A stretch of DNA of 11,592 nt from JAJRRH01 sp047638815 (GTDB lineage Bacteria > Bacteroidota > Bacteroidia > Flavobacteriales_D > JABDKJ01), in contig JBLIMR010000068.1 of assembly GCA_047638815.1 (NCBI GenBank), positions 1-11,592 on the forward strand, given 5' to 3'. A program made the translations under genes and the position numbers. Below the pieces are notes generated by a model. It had not been told where the DNA came from, ran no database searches, and was given only the letters and a program-made list of their open reading frames with translations. Within the stretch, counting starts at the first letter, position 1, and the number at the start of each line of letters is the position of its first letter. Positions 1-6,891 of this stretch are shown piece by piece.

Positions 1-3000
1 GGCCAAGAGGCTGTTGGAGGTACAGTAATGATGCTCAAAGGAGAAAACTCAAGAGCAGTCAGTAAGCGCATCAAGGAAAGAATGGCACAAATAGAAAAAA
101 CATTGCCTGAAGGAATTGCTGTTGAAGCATATCTTGACCGAGATAAATTGGTCTCCACAGCTATTGGAACGGTCAGAAAAAACCTTATTGAAGGAGGCCT
201 TATTGTTGTATTTATTTTGGTGTTAATGCTTGGGAATTGGCGAGCCAGTCTTATTGTTGCGTCAGTTATTCCATTGTCCATGCTTTTTGCAGTAGGACTG
301 ATGAAACAATTCGGCATTTCGGCTAACCTCATGAGTCTTGGAGCCATTGATTTCGGATTGATTGTGGATGGTGCAGTTATCATCGTTGAAGCCATCGTAC
401 ATCGCTTGAGGATAAATCATGGTGGAGCGACTATGAGTCAAAAGGAAATGGATGGTGCGGTTTATACAGCGTCCAAAAACATAAGAAGTTCTGCAGCTTT
501 TGGGGAAATTATTATACTTATGGTGTACATCCCAATTTTGGCTCTAGTTGGCATAGAAGGGAAGATGTTTAAACCAATGGCACAAACAGTTATGCTTGCA
601 ATAGCGGGAGCTTTAGTTTTATCATTGACATATGTTCCAATGATGGCATCATTATTTTTAAATAAAAAAATTAGTGCTAAAATAACCTTTGCAGATAAAA
701 TCATCAGTTGGTGTCATAGACAGTATGCCCCACTTTTGGAAAAAGCGCTCCAGTGGAAAAGAGCCTTTGTCACCATCACATTGGGCGCATTAATTTTCTC
801 CCTAATCTTATTTGCACGAATGGGTGGTGAGTTCATCCCGACATTGGAGGAAGGTGATTTTGCATTACATCAAATCTTACCAGCAGGAAGTTCTTTGTCT
901 CAGAGTGTCAAGGTCTCAACCATGATACAAAAAAAACTCATGAAAGAATTTCCAGAAATTGAGGATATAGTAACAAAGATGGGGTCTGCTGAAATACCAA
1001 CAGATCCAATGCCTATTGAGACGGGAGATATTATAATAATAATGAAGCCAAAGTCAGAATGGACAAGCGCGACAACAAGACAAGGCATGTTCGATAAAAT
1101 GGAAGAATCATTGATGGATATTCCAGGTGTAAAATATGAATTCTCTCAACCAATACAAATGAGGTTTAATGAGCTTATGACGGGGTCCAGAGCTGACATT
1201 GCTATAAAGCTATACGGAGACAATTTGGATGAACTCTTTAGCAAAGGACAAGCCGCAGAGAAACTCATTAAAAAATTGGAAGGCGTTGGCACTGTAAAAG
1301 TTGAGCAAGTTAAGGGTATGCCTCAGATCGTTATAAATTACAATTATCAAAAACTGGCTCAATATGGATTACATGTAAAGGATGTGAATCGAATTATTAA
1401 AACTGCATTTGCAGGAGATAAAGCTGGAACTTTTTACGAAGGAGAAAAAACATTTGATCTTGTCGTTCGCTTCCAAAAAGAATATAGAAAGGACATCAAC
1501 AGTGTAAAGGAACTTTATATTCCATTGAAAAATGGCCAGCAAATTCCAATAACAGAAATAGCAGAGGTTAATTTTGAAACTACACCTATGCAAATATCCA
1601 GAGATAATACAAAGCGAAGAATCGTGATTGGTGTTAATGTAGGAAATCGTGATGTCGCCTCTCTTGTTGAAGAAATACAAGAAACATTGGATAAAGAAAT
1701 TAGTTTGAATCCTGGCTACTATTTTACGTATGGTGGTCAATTTGAAAATCTAAAAGCTGCCAATAAAAGATTAATGATTGCAGTGCCTTTGGCATTGGGT
1801 TTAATTTTCGTTCTGTTATACTTCACCTTTAATTCCATTACTCAAGCCATGCTAATATTTTCTGCTATTCCACTTTCCGCTATCGGAGGCATATTGGCAC
1901 TTCAACTCAGAGGAATGCCTTTTAGTATCTCAGCTGGTATTGGCTTTATCGCCTTGTTTGGTGTCGCAGTTTTGAATGGCATCGTACTTATTGGCTATTT
2001 CAATCAACTGAAGCGTGAAGGCGTATTAAATCTAGAGGAGAGAATTAAAAAAGGCACTCGCGTTCGTTTACGTCCTGTACTCATGACGGCAGCTGTAGCT
2101 TCCTTCGGTTTTTTACCAATGGCTTTGTCAAGTTCAGGCGGTGGAGAAGTTCAAAGACCACTAGCAACTGTTGTCATTGGTGGTTTGCTTACTGCTACTT
2201 TTCTGACCCTAATCATTCTACCCATTTTATACCATTGGCTCGAAGATTGGAAGTATAAAAGAAATTTGAAAGCTATCAGGAACTCAGGAATAATTGTATT
2301 ACTGTTCATTATCACTTTAGCTATCCCGTCAAACATCTTTGCTCAAGAAAAGAAGATAGTTCTATTAGATGATGCTATAGCCATCGGATTAAAAAACAAT
2401 CCTGAAGCGATAGCAAGCACAATGAAAATAGATCAGTTGGAATCTCTACAAAAGATGCGATACAATTTCGGAAATACCGAATTAGGTTATCAAGGAGATG
2501 GTTTGTTTGAAGACAATCCTCAAAAGGTACAACAATACAGTATTGGACAAGAGTTTTCGACTTTTGGAGTTTCGAAATCTCGAAACAATCTGAGAGAAGC
2601 AGAGCTGAACACATTGCAATTAGAACAAACCTTGACTAGGAACGATCTGATAAGAAACATTCGTGAGAAATACTTTCAACTACAGCATCAGATGCAGATG
2701 TCAGTTATGTATGGTAATTTATTGACAATATATAAAGAGTATGACGCCTTGGCAAAAAAGCGTCAAGATGTTGGATTATCTGGCAAATTAGAAATGATGA
2801 CCATGGAGAATCTATATCTCGAACATGAACTCTTAGCTAATCAATCTAAACTTGAGATTGAAAGCTTGGAGCAAGAGCTCCAGTATGCGCTGGGAATAGA
2901 ATACCCTGTGACTGTGCCAGTAAATATGGATCGCCTACCCTACTCTCTTTCAGATTCGCTCAATGCTCCGCAATTGAAGCTTGCTCAACAGAAAATCTCA

Positions 3001-3474
3001 ATAGAAGATGCAAAAGCGGATATATTAAAAGCGGATATGCGTCCAAGTTTTAATCTAGGTTATGCGGCTCAAAACTACTTTGAATCTGGATGGTTAACGA
3101 ATTTGAACGCAGGGATAAAACTCCCCTTATTCACCAACTCACAGAGAAAAGTCGCAAAAGCTCAGGTCATGGAGGTGGATATTGCTTTTATGAGGTATAG
3201 AGCACAAACTCTAGCATATAAAAGTCAATTATCTCGTATAATTAAATCTATAAAATTGTATCAAGATGGTTTGGATTACTACGATAAGCAATTAAATATT
3301 ATCGGCCCAGAGATGATGAGGATAGCAAAGCTCAATTATACCGCTGGAAAAATATCTTATGTGGAGTTAACAAATATATTGCAGCTAGTTGCAGCAAATA
3401 ATAAAAAATATTTATCTCAGCTATTGGCATATAATCTAGCCGTAGCAGAATATCAATCACTAATAAAAAATTAA
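1..3474 (+). CDS. Heavy-metal RND efflux pump fused to a TolC-like outer-membrane channel (CzcA/CusA family), 5' partial
   Basis: Proton-driven export of metal cations across the envelope. The reading frame is open from base 1 (GQEAVGGTVMM...), so the ATG at 28 is internal; I estimate that roughly 280-300 N-terminal residues lie outside the window. Counting from that ATG, residues 1-750 are RND pump. The transmembrane motif AIDFGLIVDGAVIIVEA (about 105-122) carries the Asp-Asp-Glu set (108, 114, 121) expected for proton coupling in divalent-cation pumps, and RFNELMTG is also typical of CzcA-like proteins. After the last pump helix and a basic stretch (KYKRNLKAIRN), a further hydrophobic segment ends in IFAQ (about 752-773), then a TolC/OEP-like domain of about 375 residues fills the C-terminus. 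Such pump-channel fusions are known in Bacteroidota. The adaptor gene follows after four bases. The metal is inferred as Zn/Co/Cd/Ni-like rather than Cu/Ag, with moderate certainty. Confidence 0.93.
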   Translation, partial: GQEAVGGTVMMLKGENSRAVSKRIKERMAQIEKTLPEGIAVEAYLDRDKLVSTAIGTVRKNLIEGGLIVVFILVLMLGNWRASLIVASVIPLSMLFAVGLMKQFGISANLMSLGAIDFGLIVDGAVIIVEAIVHRLRINHGGATMSQKEMDGAVYTASKNIRSSAAFGEIIILMVYIPILALVGIEGKMFKPMAQTVMLAIAGALVLSLTYVPMMASLFLNKKISAKITFADKIISWCHRQYAPLLEKALQWKRAFVTITLGALIFSLILFARMGGEFIPTLEEGDFALHQILPAGSSLSQSVKVSTMIQKKLMKEFPEIEDIVTKMGSAEIPTDPMPIETGDIIIIMKPKSEWTSATTRQGMFDKMEESLMDIPGVKYEFSQPIQMRFNELMTGSRADIAIKLYGDNLDELFSKGQAAEKLIKKLEGVGTVKVEQVKGMPQIVINYNYQKLAQYGLHVKDVNRIIKTAFAGDKAGTFYEGEKTFDLVVRFQKEYRKDINSVKELYIPLKNGQQIPITEIAEVNFETTPMQISRDNTKRRIVIGVNVGNRDVASLVEEIQETLDKEISLNPGYYFTYGGQFENLKAANKRLMIAVPLALGLIFVLLYFTFNSITQAMLIFSAIPLSAIGGILALQLRGMPFSISAGIGFIALFGVAVLNGIVLIGYFNQLKREGVLNLEERIKKGTRVRLRPVLMTAAVASFGFLPMALSSSGGGEVQRPLATVVIGGLLTATFLTLIILPILYHWLEDWKYKRNLKAIRNSGIIVLLFIITLAIPSNIFAQEKKIVLLDDAIAIGLKNNPEAIASTMKIDQLESLQKMRYNFGNTELGYQGDGLFEDNPQKVQQYSIGQEFSTFGVSKSRNNLREAELNTLQLEQTLTRNDLIRNIREKYFQLQHQMQMSVMYGNLLTIYKEYDALAKKRQDVGLSGKLEMMTMENLYLEHELLANQSKLEIESLEQELQYALGIEYPVTVPVNMDRLPYSLSDSLNAPQLKLAQQKISIEDAKADILKADMRPSFNLGYAAQNYFESGWLTNLNAGIKLPLFTNSQRKVAKAQVMEVDIAFMRYRAQTLAYKSQLSRIIKSIKLYQDGLDYYDKQLNIIGPEMMRIAKLNYTAGKISYVELTNILQLVAANNKKYLSQLLAYNLAVAEYQSLIKN

Positions 3475-3478
3475 ACTG

Positions 3479-4693
3479 ATGAACTTAAAAAACAATTTTA
3501 AAATATTAGGTCTCATACTTCTTCTATTTGTCGTCCAATCATGCCTGACAAAAACAGCAGGGGATGATCACGGACATGATCACGGCTCTGAATCCAATGA
3601 TCATCATGAGCATGGACATGGTCATGATGAATATGTGCATTTTTCAAAAAAGCAAATTGAAACTGTGGGATTAGAATTTGGCGAACTACAGGATGTCAAA
3701 ATGATAGACTATATCAAATCCACGGGTACATTGGGTTTACCTCCAAATGCATTTGCATCCGTCAATGCTAAAGTTGAAGGAATAATAACCGGCAACAAAA
3801 AGTACGTTGAAGGAGATCATATTACTCAAGGTAAAGTGATAGCCTACATCGAGAATTCTGATTTCATCGATGATCAACAAGACTATCTTGAAGCTAAGGC
3901 AAATCTATATCTCAAGAAACTAGATTTAGAGAGACAAAAAACATTGATGGACGCCAATGCGGGAATCGAAAGAGATCTACAAAGTTTGGATGCTGAGGTT
4001 AGTATTTTAAATGCCAAAGTCAATGGATTGAAAAAACGTCTTAATTATTTAGGTTTGGATGCTGAAAAATTAAATGCTGAAAACATATCTCAGAAGATTG
4101 CCATTATCGCTCCTATGAGTGGCTTTATATCTTCTATTAATCTTCATCGTGGCATGTTTGCAGAAAAGAACAAACCATTAATGGAGATCATTGCAGACGA
4201 TCATATACATCTTGAACTAGATATTTTTGAAAAGGATATTTCAAATATAAAAATTGGTCAGAGAATAAGTTACTCCGTACCTGCACTTGGTACTGAGACG
4301 TATGATGGAGAGATCTCGGTTATTGGTAAGGAGTTCAATCATAGAGCTAAAACAATTAGAGTGCATGGTCATCTCGAAGGAGAAAAACCTCAATTCATAA
4401 AAGATCTATTTGTCACAGCTAAAATATGGCTTAATGATGCTACGGTAAAGGCTGTCCCAGAAGATGCTGTCATAAAGGATGAATCCGCGTATTACATCTA
4501 TGTTGCTTCCTACGACCCAGAGGCCAGTGAAACATCCTTTGAAAGAATTGAAGTCATTCCTAGCAACTCAGAAGATGGATTAACTCCAATAAAGCTAATG
4601 GGCGAAATCCCTAAAGATCATATGGTTGTTACCCAAGGGGCCTATTTCGTTTATTCGCAATCGGTTGTTGGGGAGATTGAACATAATCATTGA
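3479..4693 (+). CDS. RND efflux periplasmic adaptor (CzcB/CusB-like membrane-fusion lipoprotein) with His-rich N-terminus
   Basis: Membrane-fusion protein of 404 residues that links the RND pump to its channel and may deliver metal to the pump. Residues 1-22 form a lipoprotein signal with lipobox VQSC (Cys22 as lipidation site). Residues 31-54 hold nine histidines among Asp, Glu and Gly, a likely metal-binding or buffering segment. The usual adaptor layout follows: a lipoyl-like half (around VNAKVEGIITG), a helical hairpin (about 130-200), the second lipoyl half (IIAPMSGFISSINLHRGMF), a beta-barrel part (HLELDIFEKDISNIKIGQ) and a membrane-proximal end. The protein ends in GEIEHNH, adding two more histidines. 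Its start lies four bases after the pump-TolC stop, so the two are almost surely co-transcribed. No Shine-Dalgarno site is visible, as is usual in Bacteroidota. No separate channel gene is present because the channel is fused to the pump. Confidence 0.93.
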   Translation: MNLKNNFKILGLILLLFVVQSCLTKTAGDDHGHDHGSESNDHHEHGHGHDEYVHFSKKQIETVGLEFGELQDVKMIDYIKSTGTLGLPPNAFASVNAKVEGIITGNKKYVEGDHITQGKVIAYIENSDFIDDQQDYLEAKANLYLKKLDLERQKTLMDANAGIERDLQSLDAEVSILNAKVNGLKKRLNYLGLDAEKLNAENISQKIAIIAPMSGFISSINLHRGMFAEKNKPLMEIIADDHIHLELDIFEKDISNIKIGQRISYSVPALGTETYDGEISVIGKEFNHRAKTIRVHGHLEGEKPQFIKDLFVTAKIWLNDATVKAVPEDAVIKDESAYYIYVASYDPEASETSFERIEVIPSNSEDGLTPIKLMGEIPKDHMVVTQGAYFVYSQSVVGEIEHNH

Positions 4694-4799
4694 TGGAAGT
4701 CTCAATGGTAATCTTAAATTTCTTATTGTTATATTGAACCAAAATCTGAAAACAACTAGAATGTTAAATATAAAATCTCAAAGACAACTCGACATTATA

Positions 4800-5663
4800 A
4801 TGTATCGAATAATAGCGGTATTTATTATTTCTACCATTAATATCTCCATTCAAGCGCAAGATGCAATTTTCACCAATGATGGCAAAAAGTATGATTGCAC
4901 TATTCTAGAACAGGACAACATAAGAGTCAATATAAAGTCATTTCTACTTGGCTCTTCGCGGACTACCTACATTCCACTTAACCAAATCGACACTTTAATT
5001 TTAGGATATAAAAAAAACATAATTTCTGATGCGACAATATTCAAAGCAAATGGAGAGACTATTGTTTGTCATATAGAATCAAAGGATGACATCTGCTATT
5101 ATTTCCATAAGTTGGATAATCGAGAAAACTCATGGTCCTATATCAATATTGCAAAAGTAGATACTGTATTGTATTCGCAGTCGTCACATTTTCTCAATCA
5201 AAGAACTGATGAATCATTTATCAGCATGGGCATAGGTTTAGATCATGGTGGAATAGGAATTCAGGTGGGAGGAAATGTATCCAATGGTGTTTATCTGTTC
5301 GGAGGTATTGGTTATGCTTTAATTGGAATTGGTGCTAATGTGGGCACGAAGATTCAACTTAAATCGGAAGGTAGTTCAAGTAAAACAATTCCATTTTTGG
5401 AAGGAATGTACGGTTACAATGCAGTCATTGCGGTAAAAAATGCTTCGGGATTAAATAAAGCTTTTTACGGCCCCTCTTTTGGTGGTGGTTTGGATTTCTA
5501 TTCGAACTCTGGAAATTTCTTTTCTTTAGGGATACTAGTCCCAATAAGAGGCGAAGATGTTGATGATTATATTCAAAGCCTTAAAAGAAATTACGGTGTT
5601 GTTTTTGAAAACGATTTACCGCCAATTGCTCTTAGCCTCGGTTATGGCTTTTCAATTAAATAA
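4800..5663 (+). CDS. Secreted protein of unknown function with an internal 57-residue duplication and a Gly-rich, beta-like C-terminus
   Basis: I do not recognise a named family. I chose the ATG at 4800 (287 residues) because it opens directly into a signal peptide, MYRIIAVFIISTINISIQAQ, cleaved before Gln20; an ATG at 4761 is the alternative, and one at 4626 would overlap the adaptor and bury the signal. The mature N-terminal half has two tandem copies of one module (about residues 22-68 and 79-125), each with an I-F...G....C.I...(D)(D/N)I core and a YI....(I/V)DT ending. The C-terminal half (about 133-287) is rich in Gly, aromatic and alternating hydrophobic residues (GGIGIQVGGNVSNGVYLFGG), suggesting beta strands, possibly a small outer-membrane barrel. 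The gene follows the efflux adaptor by 106 bases on the same strand with no clear promoter or terminator between, so read-through from the metal operon is possible. A link to metal resistance is unproven. Confidence 0.75.
   Translation: MYRIIAVFIISTINISIQAQDAIFTNDGKKYDCTILEQDNIRVNIKSFLLGSSRTTYIPLNQIDTLILGYKKNIISDATIFKANGETIVCHIESKDDICYYFHKLDNRENSWSYINIAKVDTVLYSQSSHFLNQRTDESFISMGIGLDHGGIGIQVGGNVSNGVYLFGGIGYALIGIGANVGTKIQLKSEGSSSKTIPFLEGMYGYNAVIAVKNASGLNKAFYGPSFGGGLDFYSNSGNFFSLGILVPIRGEDVDDYIQSLKRNYGVVFENDLPPIALSLGYGFSIK
4863..5174 (+). repeat. Protein-level tandem duplication (two modules, 57-residue period)
   Basis: Residues 22-68 and 79-125 of the secreted unknown protein align without gaps at an offset of 57. 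Identical or near-identical pairs are I23/I80, F24/F81, G28/G85, C33/C90, I35/I92, D39/D96, I41/I98, Y57/Y114, I58/I115, I63/V120, D64/D121 and T65/T122. The DNA has diverged, so this is an old duplication rather than a recent one. Confidence 0.7.
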
Positions 5664-5741
5664 GTTCCATCTCAACAAATTATCATCAAAAACATCAGTC
5701 GTTTGTCATAAAACGGTCGTAAATTCTCTAATTTTTTTGCC

Positions 5742-5749
5742 TAAATTTG
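5742..5749 (+). promoter_or_regulatory. Bacteroidota -7 box (TAAATTTG) for the DUF2911 gene
   Basis: TAAATTTG fits the known Bacteroidota -7 consensus TAnnTTTG and lies 18 bases before the ATG at 5768, predicting a leader of about 13 bases. No TTG is found at the expected upstream distance; the nearest TTTG (5702-5705) is too far away, so the -33 element is weak or absent. The A-rich leader (CTAAAAATTAAAATATG) is typical of Bacteroidota translation starts. This box separates the DUF2911 gene from the upstream genes as its own unit. Confidence 0.55.
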
Positions 5750-5767
5750 CACCCTAAAAATTAAAAT

Positions 5768-6622
5768 ATGAAAACCATAAGACTTCTAATCATTGCCTGT
5801 GCAATCTTTACTTTCAATCAAGTATCAGCGCAGCTAAAAACACCACAACCTAGCCCTACAGCAACGATTACTCAAGCTGTTGGACTTGGAGAAATAACAG
5901 TAGAATACTCTCGTCCTGGTGCGAAAGACAGAGCTATATTCGGAAACCTTGTTCCTTATGACAAAATATGGAGAACTGGTGCTAATGCTTCAACTAAAAT
6001 AGAATTATCGGAAGATGTCATGATGGCAGGAACTGCAGTTCCAGCGGGAGAATATGCTTTTTATGCAATTCCTGGAATGGCTGAGTGGACGATCGTAATT
6101 TCTAAAAACCTCGAACTTTGGGGTGCTGGAGGATATGATATGAAGGATGATCAAGCACGATTCAAAGTGAAATCTCAAAAAATGAATGACATGGTAGAAT
6201 CTTTTACGATTGATTTCAGCAATTTCACTACTGATGGTGCTCACCTAAATATATCTTGGGAAAAAACAACTGTTGCTATTCCGGTTAAAACGACAGCAAT
6301 GGAAGACATTGATAAGCAAATCACAAAAATTATGGCTGGTCCAGATGCAGGAACATATTACTCTTCTGCTCGTCACTACCTTGATAATGGAAAAGACATG
6401 GCTCAAGCATTAACTTGGATCAACAAAGCTGTTGAAATGAGACCAGAAGCTTTCTGGTACCTTCACCAAAAAGCAAAGATTCAGGCAGAATCTGGAGATA
6501 TAAAAGGTGCTGTAGCAACTGCAACAAAATCTTTGGAAATGGCTAAAGTAAATGAAGAAGGTGACTACGGTTACATCTCAAACAATGAAGCATTGATCAA
6601 AAAATTGACTGAGAAGAAATAA
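5768..6622 (+). CDS. Secreted DUF2911-domain protein with C-terminal TPR-like helical region
   Basis: Protein of 284 residues. A signal peptide (residues 1-21, ending QVSA before Gln22) sends it to the periplasm or beyond. Residues about 25-170 match the DUF2911 pattern: PQPSPTATITQAVGLGEITV, then YSRPGAKDRAIFG, VPYDKIWRTGANASTKI, VPAGEYAFYAIP, WTIVISKN and a beta-rich end at ISWEKTTVAIPV. The biochemical role of DUF2911 is not established. Residues about 176-284 are helical and TPR-like (AQALTWINKAVEMRPEAFWY, then GDIKGAVATATKSLEMA), which suggests a protein-binding surface; N-terminal DUF2911 with helical repeats after it is a known arrangement. It is transcribed alone, between its own -7 box and a strong terminator, and nothing links it to the metal-efflux genes except position. 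Confidence 0.9.
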   Translation: MKTIRLLIIACAIFTFNQVSAQLKTPQPSPTATITQAVGLGEITVEYSRPGAKDRAIFGNLVPYDKIWRTGANASTKIELSEDVMMAGTAVPAGEYAFYAIPGMAEWTIVISKNLELWGAGGYDMKDDQARFKVKSQKMNDMVESFTIDFSNFTTDGAHLNISWEKTTVAIPVKTTAMEDIDKQITKIMAGPDAGTYYSSARHYLDNGKDMAQALTWINKAVEMRPEAFWYLHQKAKIQAESGDIKGAVATATKSLEMAKVNEEGDYGYISNNEALIKKLTEKK

Positions 6623-6891
6623 GACTCTCTTTAATCAACAACATTGAATCCCTTTCGATTAATTCGGAAGGGATTTTTTTTGTTTCGCAAACAGATTAGA
6701 ACATCATGCTATAGATATGTAATGATAACATTTTTCTAGATCTTTGGTAAGTTAAAGTATAAGGCTCAGAGAAACTATTCACTTGGTCAAACAGTGACGC
6801 AATCAATTGATCAATCTCGAATGCTTTCACGAGATTCTTCCATCATTCTTCCCTCAGAATGTCCAATCAAATTAAGTTTAATCTAGTATAG
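6623..6891. other. Convergent intergenic region, possible gene remnant on the minus strand
   Basis: This is the 269-base gap between the DUF2911 gene and the end of the symporter operon. Its left part is the plus-strand terminator. Near the centre are a palindrome ATTGATCAAT (6806-6815) and an inverted repeat AATCTCG/CGAGATT (6813-6819 and 6830-6836, ten-base loop) without a T run, so no convincing terminator for the minus strand is visible. Two short open stretches on the minus strand have protein-like composition: 6882-6811 reads IKLNLIGHSEGRMM..., and 6830-6696 reads VKAFEIDQLIASLFDQV.... They lie in different frames and could be the remains of a decayed gene, or chance. Confidence 0.35.
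6647..6682 (+). terminator. Rho-independent terminator after the DUF2911 gene
   Basis: AATCCCTTTCG (6647-6657) pairs with CGGAAGGGATT (6665-6675 region) across a seven-base ATTAATT loop. This gives an 11-base-pair stem with one G-U pair, followed directly by a run of T. It starts 24 bases after the DUF2911 stop. On the opposite strand the stem is not followed by T, so it works for the plus strand only and does not end the convergent symporter operon. Confidence 0.88.

Noticed and set aside
1369..1740. 123-residue ORF antisense to the RND pump
   Set aside because: Low-complexity translation rich in Phe, Ile, Cys and Ser, as expected for the reverse strand of an AT-rich membrane-protein gene.
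4626..4799. Upstream in-frame ATG (4626) as start of the secreted unknown protein
   Set aside because: It would overlap the adaptor gene by 68 bases and place 58 residues without homology features in front of a clear signal peptide at 4800.
5700..5715. Small hairpin CGTTT/AAACG as terminator of the secreted unknown gene
   Set aside because: Only five base pairs, and the nearest T run (5732-5738) is about 16 bases downstream, so it does not fit an intrinsic terminator.
5557..5757. 66-residue plus-strand ORF
   Set aside because: It overlaps the end of the secreted unknown gene in another frame, runs through the DUF2911 promoter, and has no recognisable features.
6813..6836. Inverted repeat AATCTCG/CGAGATT as terminator of the symporter operon
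   Set aside because: Seven base pairs with a ten-base loop and no T run on either strand.
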